Assembly: GCA_900617975.1 (NCBI GenBank)
Contig: UZAE01012101.1
Span: 1 to 57,419, forward strand
Reading direction: 5' to 3'
Source: Rodentolepis nana
Taxonomy: Eukaryota > Platyhelminthes > Cestoda > Cyclophyllidea > Hymenolepididae
Length of the DNA: 57,419 nt
The position numbers and the translations under genes were made by a program. Position 1 is the stretch's first letter. The number at the start of each line of letters is the position of its first letter. The notes under the pieces are model-generated. The model made no database searches. It was given only the letters and a program-made list of their open reading frames with translations, and was not told the origin of the DNA. This document shows, piece by piece, positions 13,301 to 25,300 of the stretch.

Positions 13301-16300
13301 TCTTATTATGCACATGTTAATTAGTTTAAATTATTTTGGGTGGGCTGTATTATGTGAACGAAAATGGTATGTATGATATATATTTGAATTTAATTTAATT
13401 TAATACTAATGACACATAATTATTTCCATGTTAAGAAGCCTCATTAAGTGGAAAAGTGGCATAGGCTGCGAAGAGTACAAATGTTATAAGTTCGAAAATA
13501 AGATAAAAACTGTGAGAATTTATGCCCTCAATTGATAATAAATTTAAGATCCTACTCAATAAAGAGATGCATGTTTTAATTATATTTCTACATAATGTAA
13601 CTTTCGTTTTGTTTTTTTGTCCTTTTATAGGAATTGTTTACAACAATGTATATCGGATTTTTGACGCTTATTTTTGGATCTTTTCTCATTTTCTTGGTGG
13701 AAAAGAAGGAAAACAGGAAAATTCAAAGCTTTGCGGACGCTCTTTGGTGGGGAATTGTAAGTACACATTTTGTAAAAGCCCTTAAAATGTGCGCCTTAAT
13801 TGCATACTGCACTTTATGTTCTTAATTAACTTTGTCCAAATATATAATTGATAACTATGGTAAAAGCAATCCTAATCAGTCTCATCCAATAGGATATTTG
13901 AAAAATTGTCTGAAATTTTATTCAATCTCATGTCAAAAGCAAAAATAAAAGTTGTTTTAGTCAATTTGCTATCTATCTTGCAAAAAATGGTAGGAAGTAC
14001 TTTTATTAATTAGCAATTAAATTATTACATCAGTATTGTGAAATTTTATAATTTATCCTTTGGTTAAAAGTAGCTAACCTTTTCCCTTACTTTAGCATAT
14101 TTCTGGAAAAATGTGCGACTGAAGTTTTCAATTTTAATCGAGGCACTTATTAGACGTGCAAGAAAAAGGAATTAAGCAAACAAGTTTGCGAAATTTTTCC
14201 GTAAATCTTTATCTTAGAGGTTTTCAATTTATTTGCTAATTAAAGTAACTTTTCAAGGTTTCACTTTGTGTATCTTTAAATGAGTCGTTCAATCCCACAT
14301 AGTCAATCGAAATTGTTAAATATTATTTTAAGTTTCTCTTTCGGTAATAATCAGAGAAAGATTACTATTATATCTTCCTACATTTACACTAATGAAGCAT
14401 GGAAGGTGGAAAAGCCGTTAGTTTAATCTAAATCTTTATTTATTTCAAAAAACAGGCATTTTGAAAAATATCATTAGCCCTTTAGCTGACTTCTGGCTTC
14501 ACAGAGGGAAAAATTTTAGAGAAGGAACAGAAGACTGATTCACAGATGTAAGAGAGACAGACAGACATAAGGGTAGAGAAAAGGTAAGATGAGTACTATG
14601 ATAGTGGTCGAATATGACATACAGTGTAGTTTAAGGCCAGAAGTCAGTTGCCGAATAACAGACTTTTTGTCGTATGAATATACGCTGCCCAGGGTTCACC
14701 ATGTGTAGGTAAGTCTATCGTGCACCCCTAATTTAATCTAAATAAAGAATTAATTTATTAGGATGACCACATTAAGATTGTTCTTAGGTTTTGGTGCATT
14801 TCTGGTCAACATATATGTACCCGAAAATTAAATTATTTAATGCATATAACTTTATTTTTAAATAGGTTTTCCGCGGAAAAAAAATTATTATCGGCTTACC
14901 ATGGAAAAGTGTATTATTTATGAGTGAGCTGAACTCTGAATTGAAATTAAGTAATTATATTAGAAAAAATGGCAAACAAAAGCGATCTCGTATTATTTTT
15001 TTGGTTACTTAGATTAGGAGTAATGATTAAATAAAAAAAATAATGTAACTAACTTATCAAGTTGCTTGAGGAAACTTTTAACACCCATCTGGGGTTATTG
15101 GTGACATTGCTGAGAGTTCTTCGTTTGAAAATCGACTTCTTCCCTTTTGACTAGTTATAATTAAACTGTTCTTTTAGATACTCTACTCATTAACCCTAAA
15201 AAGTACTCAGAGAACCTTCTTTTTTGCTATTTAAGATAAGCTAATGACGCCAAAAAACCTAAAAATGCCTTTACCGAAGGTTTTCACAATTTCTTGACTG
15301 ATTTCTCTTTTTAATGCCAAAGAGATCCTTTCCTATTTTTGTTTTATTATATGCATGACATTTATAGGTTATTGACTGACCTTAATCTAGATATGCTATT
15401 TGCAAATGCTTTGTGGTAAACAAATAGCGAAAACTAGATTCTATGCATTCGCTCTTAGGGGTTCAAAAACAGGATTAACTTATAATTTTATTTTAGTAGC
15501 AACACGAACCAATTTTATTCATCTCGTGTTATCATGTTGTTCCTTCCAAATTATTATACCCAAATAAGTAAGACGAGAAGTTCAGTCATAAATGGTTAAA
15601 ATTTAATCGTTCTCAACACCAGTGAGGTTATTTCGTTGTTCTCTATATATAATCACTAACCATGACACTTTTGTTTAATCTAAAATCTTAATGGACAGTA
15701 TAGAACAATCGGCAGCCTTCAATGTTGCTATATCCTTTAATTAAAATCTGGATATAATGAGTATAGTTATAATTAAAAATTTTTATTATTTATAAAAGTG
15801 TAATATAAGTTGCCGCATTGTTAACAAATACTGATTTTTGATCTTCAAATGATTTTCCTTAACAAAGACCAGATTGTTCCCTCTGAAGGCAAATAGTTGA
15901 TTTTCGAACGATGAAAGAAAGCATTCAATTTGCTCTTCTATTTTAGATCACCCTCTGTACAGTAGGTTATGGAGATACGGTGCCGAAAACGTGGATAGGA
16001 AAAATTATAGCAGCATTCTGTGCCATTGCTGGGATCTCCTTCTTTGCATTGCCTGCAGTAAGTCGTTTTGACCTCGCCCCACAAAATTAAACAGTTTAAT
16101 TGTTAACGGCTTTGAAAATGGCAGCAATTTAATGTCTAAAAGATAATTATTATTTCAAATGACAGGCTTTATGATATTTATCATTAGCCCTTATGTCTAG
16201 AAGATTATTACAGTTTTATAGAATCTCCAAATCCCATAATTTACTTCAGTGAAGCAATGCTAAATTGAATTTAGTGATTTTGTCACACCGCCATCACATT

Positions 16301-19300
16301 TAAATAGTCGCATTTGATATAGAGAAAGCCAAGCGCAGGTTAATTGTATCTCAACAATGTTGAGACATAACCATATTTTGGAATCCATAGTTTTGTACCG
16401 TAGAGAATTCATAATTTGTAATATGATGTATTTTCTAAATAGGTTTGATATCATTACTGTGGTCATCTGACTTAATGGCAATTTGTTTAACCCAATCAAT
16501 TAATTGCCTGGAGTGTCAATTTGGTGCTTATTAAACTGAAAACATAGGCGTTGACAACCGTTGCTGCATTGAAACAAATTTTATATGAATTTTCATTACC
16601 AAATAATCAATTCACGATAATATACGTCGGCTGTTGGCCTTGATACGATATAAATAAATAAATTCATATCTTCATCTTTTAAATCTGAAATGTTCGGTTG
16701 CGCGAAGTTTAATCATGTCAGGAATGCGCACTGCTCTTCTTTAAACATTAATTTCACTTGCTACCAGCTAGACAGAGTTAATTTTTTTTGTTTCATTGAA
16801 TGCATCATATTTAGAAGAGAAAATTAGAATTAATTAACAATGAAATAACGCTTCTTTGTCTGCACAAAAACAAATTAGTGGCTTTGCTCTAAAATTAGAA
16901 AATTCAAAAATATTTTGAATGAGAATTATATTTGTGTAAATTTAGTTTCTCAAAATTATCGCTAACATATTCTTATAATTGTTTAACTAATTTTCCTCTG
17001 GTAGATTTGGCGAATGTTTAACTATGCGTTGATTTTATGTAACCTGATTGGAGCTTATTATATCAATGAAAGTAATAGTAAGCCGGTTGTTTAAGAAAAA
17101 TGCACCTTGGCGGTGAATTTTGTGGGGATTCTAACGTCTTAAATTGCACCACTATCCCAATCATAAATCATGATATTGGAGTTCAATTATCAGGTAATTT
17201 TAAAAATGATATTTCGGTAGCTAACATTTAAAAAAGATATATTCGCCCCTCGAATTAATTAAACTTGAGTCAATGCGGATAGGTCAATGTTTGAAATCAC
17301 GTGAAACTACCGAAATGCCCCTTCACTTTATCACCAAATTACTGAAGTAATTATATAATTTTACTGCCTGGAACTATTGTCTGTTCACAGCCATTTGAGA
17401 ATGCAAAATTGGTAGTGAATCAGTTTTGTAAAAAAGTCTATCACATCACTTGAAAAAAATGTCACTCATCCACAATTAAAATAAGCGTAGTCATGGGTTC
17501 TAGAAAAGAACTTTTGGCACTTTGATGTATTGCATAGATATTTGCGTCTCTTTAACCTGCCAAACATTCTCAATCAGATTGTCTAATTTTGCTGCTTCCT
17601 CTGCCTATATATTCATTTAGAAGAAAAGAGAGCAACTAGTTAAGTTGTAACAATGAAATAATCTATATCTAATTTTTATGGGGATAATTGCCAATTGTCT
17701 CATTTCTGTGATAACCGAGGTTTTAATTACTTTAATTGTCGTCACATGCACATGTGGTAGAATATGGCCCAAATGACATTTTTATTAAGATGTTTGTCTA
17801 GCGATTGATTTGGGATCAGTAAAAAGTGGTGGTGGAATGCATGTTCTCATGCAGATAACGCTTTGCCATAACGTAGTGTACCTCAATGAGGGTAAATGAA
17901 ACAATCGTATATTATTTCAATGAATCATCGCAATTACATTAGCGGTCAAGGTAAAGGTGTTTGTCAGGAGACATGGTATATGTAAAATAGTCTAGTGAAA
18001 AAAATATATTTATCATTACTTATTCGTTGTAATTTATAATGACTTATTTTAAAAGTCAATACTCAACATGCTTTGCTCTTATAAACTAGAAATTACGCAA
18101 TTCTAAGTTACTTTGAAGATTGTCCATTTTGCAAAATTAACCTGAATAAATCGTTTGACTCAAATCTTTGCTTATATTAACGCGATCGCTTCAACATTGG
18201 TCCATTTAATTTAATCTAAAGCGCATTGAATTTGCCAGCCATCTTAATATGTCAGGAAAGTCAGATACTTCGCATACATTTTGCCATAAATTGGCAAAAT
18301 AACTGCGCATATGTGTATTTTTTGTATTGAAGGGAATTCTTGGAAGCGGATTTGCTTTGAAGGTGCAGCAACAGCAACGGCAAAAGCACCTAATTCGACG
18401 CCGCGTGCCTGCAGCTACCCTCATTCAATGCATGTGGAGATGCTATGCAGCCGATAAGAAGTCCACATCTGTTGCCACCTGGAATATTTATCGACCACAA
18501 ACTTATCTCGAGCCAATGTTAGTTTGTAAATATCTCTTTTGCATTTATGAATACTTAGTGCAATTGAGCTTTCATGTTGTTGATTAGGCTCATTATTAAT
18601 ATAGATCGGAAGGCCAAATTTAAAGATTTAGTCAGCAAATGCTGATGGATTATTAACAATAAAAAATTATTTAGTGTTAGATATTTTTGGCAGATAAAAT
18701 TTCAATCAAAATATTTATGGTAAACCGAGTAACGTCGTGTGTGCAGATGGATTGCAGTTAGAGAAGCCTGGAAAACAAAACTGGAAATAAGAAAAAAAAC
18801 ATATAAATAGAGAAAATATTTTTGTATCTTCTTATCTCGTAATTCAAATTAAAAAGCAGTGCATTTATGGAATTGCCCATAAAGTTTTGAGAGATTTACT
18901 GACACAGCATGACGATGCATGTTTGAACTATCAATCTCTACAAACACAGCCGGTTGAAATTTAGTGTCTAAATCCTCATCTTCAGACATCGATAAGCATG
19001 AAAACGTTGCCACCAAGTTCGATTTAGTCTGTACTTTGAACTGATATAAAAAAAACAGGAGGAAGCTTGTGTTTTTTTCAACTCAAGTATTTTATTCTTA
19101 AGAATTTTGTGCGTTTAAAAATCCAATTATCCTTATAAAGTTCTAAAGGGTTATCAGAAAAGCATTTGTCTGCTCGCATGCTGCGAATAAATTAAAAAAA
19201 GATAGATTAAACCGTAATGTAATCAACTTAAAAGTCGTTAGCGCATAAAAACACTTTATTAGTGAAACCAGAAATTCGTAATAAAAGAAGCTCTGTTTTT

Positions 19301-22300
19301 ATGCTCGTAGTTAATTTTCGAAATAGCAATTCACGGTGGATTATTTTAAAATGCGAATGACGCCATTTATTGATCTTACTTATGCTTATTTTATCTCGCT
19401 AGAATGTCAATGTCAAATAATAACAACTGACGTACGTCCAAAACCACTTACTCTTCCGCTTGGTTAAGATATTTGGTCGGTTACAAAGTCAAGGATGCTA
19501 AGATTACCTTGACAGCATACTTAATGCAATTATTTGGCTGTCATTCGGAACAGTTGCCTGTAACAAATGCCTGAATTTATTAAATATTTCTATTTTATGC
19601 ACATGAGGTTACTTTTACATGTGATTTCAAAGTTTTTGATAGTTTTTTAAGAAGCCTCTTGCTTAAACCAACAGAATAGCAACGGATTTGCTCATCAAAA
19701 TAGGCCTGGTTCTAGTAGTTTTTCTGCAACCACATGGGAAATTATAAATTACATACGATAAGATGACTATTTTCTTAGTTATTTATCCCCTTTCTATTTT
19801 TAGCTAAGTTTGTTTGAAGTAAATAACTTAAGTAGCAAAGTGCTAATGGGAACTGCACAGATGTCGACATATTTCAAACTCTCAGATATAAATATATTTC
19901 AGGCTTTGAATTTTAAATTATTTCAACTTATCGACTAGTTCAATGAAGTCTATGTGGTCTTTTGTGCAATTTGTACTTCAAATTGCCATCAAAATGACTT
20001 AGTTTTTTTATTATATTAAAGCTCACTGGGAATTGCCAGTAATTATCATTTTGTTTCACTTGCGGCTTAGTCCGGTGAAATTTAGTTTTGCCATTATAAC
20101 TAAATGATTTAAACCCAAACCTATTTAGAAAAGTTGTTAGTTAACAAAAATTATTTATTCAATTAGAATTTAAAATTTAATTCATCGGCTCCTAATCCTA
20201 TGTACTGTAATTTTTTTGCTAATTATACTTAATTAGGGTCAAACTTACAGATTTCAAAGCTCTATTTAAAGAATCTCCTTAAAGATGAGGACACATTTAG
20301 TTTTGGCCATGGTTCAGAAATGCTCAATATTTCTATTTGATTTTTTCCAAAATATATGCAGGAATATTCCTTTATATAATGTTATTAATAAATCCGTTTA
20401 GTTGCTTCTAAATTGACATTATTTTTATGCACCAAATTGATAATCAGCAAGTGAAAATATGCATCTTCATCTTGATTTCCGTCGGTAAAAAGAAACTACT
20501 TTTGACGTCTGTAGGAATACTAATAAATTACCCTTTATTTGATTAACGAAAAATTAGTTTAAATTTATTCATATATTTGCAATAATAATCCATATTTTAA
20601 AATCGTTGTAATGAAAAGTCCCAGTCAATGGTAAAGTTGCCTTTGAATAAAACCATACAAATAAAAAGCGCTTGTCTTATTTTTGGAAGTATGTGTTTTC
20701 GCCGATTTTAAAATTTCCGTTTTGTCACAATCTTATTTACCGATGACAATGAACTTAATTATTCCTGTATCAAGGTAGTCTCCAGAGTGTGGGTTTGGAT
20801 GCGATTGAAAATAAAAAATTTTTTTACCTTTCTATTTGCGCTTGATTTTATTTTTCGTTATTTAATTCCTCAGACTCAAGTTCATGGTAGTTTGATGTTC
20901 GGGTGTTGAAATAAAATACCCGCTTTCAGCAACTTTGACTAATTTGGATATTGCTTAAACTACAGTTAGGGTTGTTGATTATGAGAAGACAACGTTTGCA
21001 TGAATTTGGCTAAGTTTAAAACTTAGGTTGGTAACAAACCTTCATTCGCAATTCCAGAGTGTTAATTGGTTGAAAAATGTACGCACTGATATTTTCTAAG
21101 GCAACTATAATAGTTTACCGAATGATAACATTTGTTATTTATATAGTTTTTTATTATTCTTATCGGTTTCATTTTTGAAGGAAAAATTATTCATGAATTT
21201 TAGCTAAAGAAATCGAATGATCGGACTGTTCACTTGGATGGGGAAAATACTTCCATAGGGAAAACTCTGTGTTTATGTCAATACACGTGGTTGTTAAAAT
21301 GTAATTTGGAACCCTATGTTGCATTCAGGTAAATGGGAAAGCTCAATGTCAATTGCATTTCAAATCTATCAAATTAACGTCTTCGTGAATATTTCCGACA
21401 GTCTCAATTTTTAATAATTTGCTCAAGTCATTTCCTAAGAAAAATGCAGGAAAGAACACCACCTTTCGCCATTTGCCTGATTAAGTTTCAGCAACTGCCA
21501 TTTCATTTATAGTTAAACAAATAGATTAGGTCAAATAAATAATATAAATAATAAATAATTTATAAAAATATTGTCATTTAACGTAACAGTTCTATAATAA
21601 TAATTCAATGCTGAAATATTCACTTTGGAATTAATCCCATTTCATTAATACTGAAAAATATATTAATATAGTATTTTCATATTTCAATGCAGACAACGTT
21701 ATCAAATTCTCCCTTTGTCTTTGAAATTTTGATTAAACATTTTCTAAACAAACGCCCGAATCACGACATTCCATTTGTATTCAAATGGAGAATATATTCC
21801 ATCTTTTCTCCAAGTAGGAATGACAGTTCATCTTCCGAGATTGGGATTTTAGTTATTTCCGAAGTTGTCGTTGTCAGTACTTCCTTCCTACCACTTTTAT
21901 GATATATGAAGTGATTGGTTTCCAAAACTCTGGGACATCCGCACAGTTTATCACGAAAGAAGATTTTAATTCTTTTGTCGGTTCATGGCTACGTAATTCA
22001 CAGTCCAAGTCTTCTATGCTTATTGTTCATGTTTGAAGAATAGGTGTTTGCATCACTCCCATACACATTTTGGCATCGCATTTAACTGCTTTAAGCTCGG
22101 ATTTATAACAGAGAAAATATGGCACTTTGTGCGTGTCGCTTATTACTTCCATAAACAGCATTTTTCGACGATTTAGAATAAGATCGCGCTAATGCATGAG
22201 CGTACAGGCCCGAAAGCATAGCAACGTCAAACAAGTGTATCCGTGCATTTAAATATGCAATAAAATACGAACTGGTCTGTTGACTGCAAAGCTTGATAAT

Positions 22301-25300
22301 AATTATTATTATGAGCGCATCGAAAGAGTGATTTTATGAACGGGCATGCCAAAGGCAAGATGATGATCTTCATAATGCAATCCCAAGTGATGTAATAACT
22401 TGAAAACTTGAGCATTGATGAAGTTGTGACGAGTATGATCGCTATTTATCAGGGCTAATTTTACACATTTCTCTATTTGAAAAACTAATAGAATGAATTA
22501 CCGTTCCTACCTTACCCTCCAGACTGTTATATGTTTTGCTGTGGAATCAAAAATATTGGACTCTCTGATTTTGATTTCTTAGCTGTGAGTACTTATCTTG
22601 GCATGTGTAGAATTTTGACAGTCTCTGTAAAAGTCAATAGTCTTAATGCACCATTCATTTTCGCAATTCACACCAGACTATTTTGCCAATCCAATGCCAT
22701 TAACTAATCAATGACTCCAGGCACTGCATCTTATGCCTTGACAGGCTGTTGTTATGGCTTTCTGGATAAGAATCAAAATCCTACCTTTCAAAATAGTGCT
22801 TTAACACAGTCCACTATTTATGCATATTTCGCAACTTTTTACAACTACTTCCTATTGTTAAAAATTAACACTTCGTATGATAAGTAATAGGATAAAATTT
22901 ATAGATTAAAGTTCAAATTCACAAGATTTTTGACAGAATAGATCACTTGCAAAGGGTTGAGTTGAATTTCCGATATTATTAATTAATCCGATTTAGCTTT
23001 TTATTCATTGGTAATTTTAAAGGAAAACTTTAGAGATTATTCAAAATAAAATGTCAACCCCTTATCTTCTCCAATGCTCTATCAAATCTTGACAATTTCC
23101 TGCAATGCTTGTCGCAGGTTTTTGAGGTACTGCCAGAGGGGGGGGGGGTTAACATTATGTACCATAAGCTACTTTATACAGTTTGTGTAAGCAGACTTGT
23201 AGATTATATGTTTACGACTTGCTGCCAGTTAAGTTTGAGCCATCGCCTTAAAAATAATAAAATAATCGCAATTTATATTTACTAATGAACACAAATTAAT
23301 TACATTTTAATTAAAGAGATTTTGCATCAGTTAAAATTGTGCGTGCATTTGGTGCAATTAGAAAAAGCTTTTTTTAATTTGCCTTCTGACCAATATGGGA
23401 ATAGGTAAATTTTGCATAATGAAAATAATTACCATAATATTTGAATCACACGCTACTCCAAATCAGCTTGCAAGTACTTTAAGCCTTAATTTTAAATGAC
23501 AGTACCTCTATTATACCGTGTTTTTTATTCTTAGATAACGCGAATTTAAGGTTGATTTAATCAACTATGCATTTTCATCACATACTAATACTCGTTGAAT
23601 TTGATGAAAGCAAAACAATTCCATAGAAACTATAGTCTTTGGTCATTCTTATTGTGCTTTTATTCAGTTTTAGAAGCAACGCGGGTTCAATTTCGGAACG
23701 AAGTGGACTCGGTCGTTTTGGTCAACGTCTCTCATCAATTCGTAGAAGAGCAGAAAGGCTAAAGCTTGGTAACCCAGCCCCCGGAAGCGGTCTAAGGCCA
23801 GCACTCGCACAAGCCAACCTCTCCTTCATTTTGCCCTCACCGTTGTTCGGTGGGAAAGAGGAAAATAATGTAAAATCTTTTGACTGCGTTTCCACTTCAC
23901 CGCTCAATCCCACGACGTTTCTTAGAAAAACCAAATCGGAATACAAAATCGATGAGAGTAGACGAAAATTTATCACTTCGGAAAATGCAACGCAGTGAGT
24001 CATTGTACCGATGCGTGTTTGTTTGCCAATTTCTCGTATTTTGAATTTGTGACTGGATTGTATCCAGTATCCTTCCTCTGTTTGGTTGGTCAAGTCTGTT
24101 CTATTTCAAGTTAATTTCACTCACGTTACAGACCTGATTTAAAAGTAAATAGTTCGTTATTTGTGCTAACAAAACATCGAATGTGGTTGTTCCATTAACA
24201 ATGCTTATCAGAATTTTTTGGGGTTATAGTAACTTTAATGCAAGCGATTCCTATATAATTAACCTTTCTAACTAAGTACGAAGGTAAAAGCGCTCTATTT
24301 TAAATATTACTAATTAAAAATCCTCCGACTGCAAAGACACCTATCACGTTTCTAGTCATGCATTTCAGAGTTTGTTTCTAAATTTTTTATTGTTTATTTG
24401 ATGATGATGTGATTCTTATTTTCTGAACGGAGTCGTAAATATCATCGTAATGAGAAATTGTTCCAGGCAAATCACGGAAATGCAAAGATTTCATAAAATG
24501 CCAACAGTATGTCAAATTCTTATTTTTTCTCTCAAAGCCAATTATTTTATTCAGGTTGGGAGGTTGTTGCTTACTTTAAACCATAGTTTTCTGTAAAATG
24601 CACTTTAAATAGAAGAATTGTTGAAAAGGCTTTCGTCTGAAAACTAATAAGGGAGGAATGCGTGAATTGAAAATGAAGATAAAATGTTTGTTAAATCTAT
24701 CAAAATCACTTTTATTCAAATCTTTTATGTTGTATTGTGCCTCGCATTATTTTTCCATCAAATGAAGCCATATTAAATAAAGCATAAAAATTAAGTGATT
24801 TAGGTAATTGCCAAATAAATCCTGGTTATTTGAATAACGTAGCTTTAATTAGTGATCATAAGGTGCTATCTTAAATAACAAATATCTTAAATATCACAAA
24901 TATCAACACACTTAAAATGCAAACATTCTCCTACCTAGGCATTATTTCAGAACACATAAATGCGATTTTTTTGCCAAATTCATATCGTTCTTATTAGAAT
25001 TATAAATCAATACTGCTGAGTTTAAGCAAGAACTTCATTAAACATTTAATTAATGATTTCACATGCTCCTAATTAGATTAGCTCAAAGTTGATGGATAGA
25101 CATTATTGGGAAATTTTTTCTCGTATACTAATCAGTTAAATCACCGGATGTACCAATCACTGTCTTTGGGAAGAAAGTTATATCCAAAGACACATTTGTT
25201 CCCATTTTTGTGAACATAAGGAATCGATATGACTAGTCCTTGGGGTTTTACGAGTTGCCCATTGCAAATGCATTAATCATCAAATTGAAAGAAAAAGGCA

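Noticed and set aside
23722..24093. 123-codon - frame
   Set aside because: Antisense shadow of exon 8; no domain similarity.
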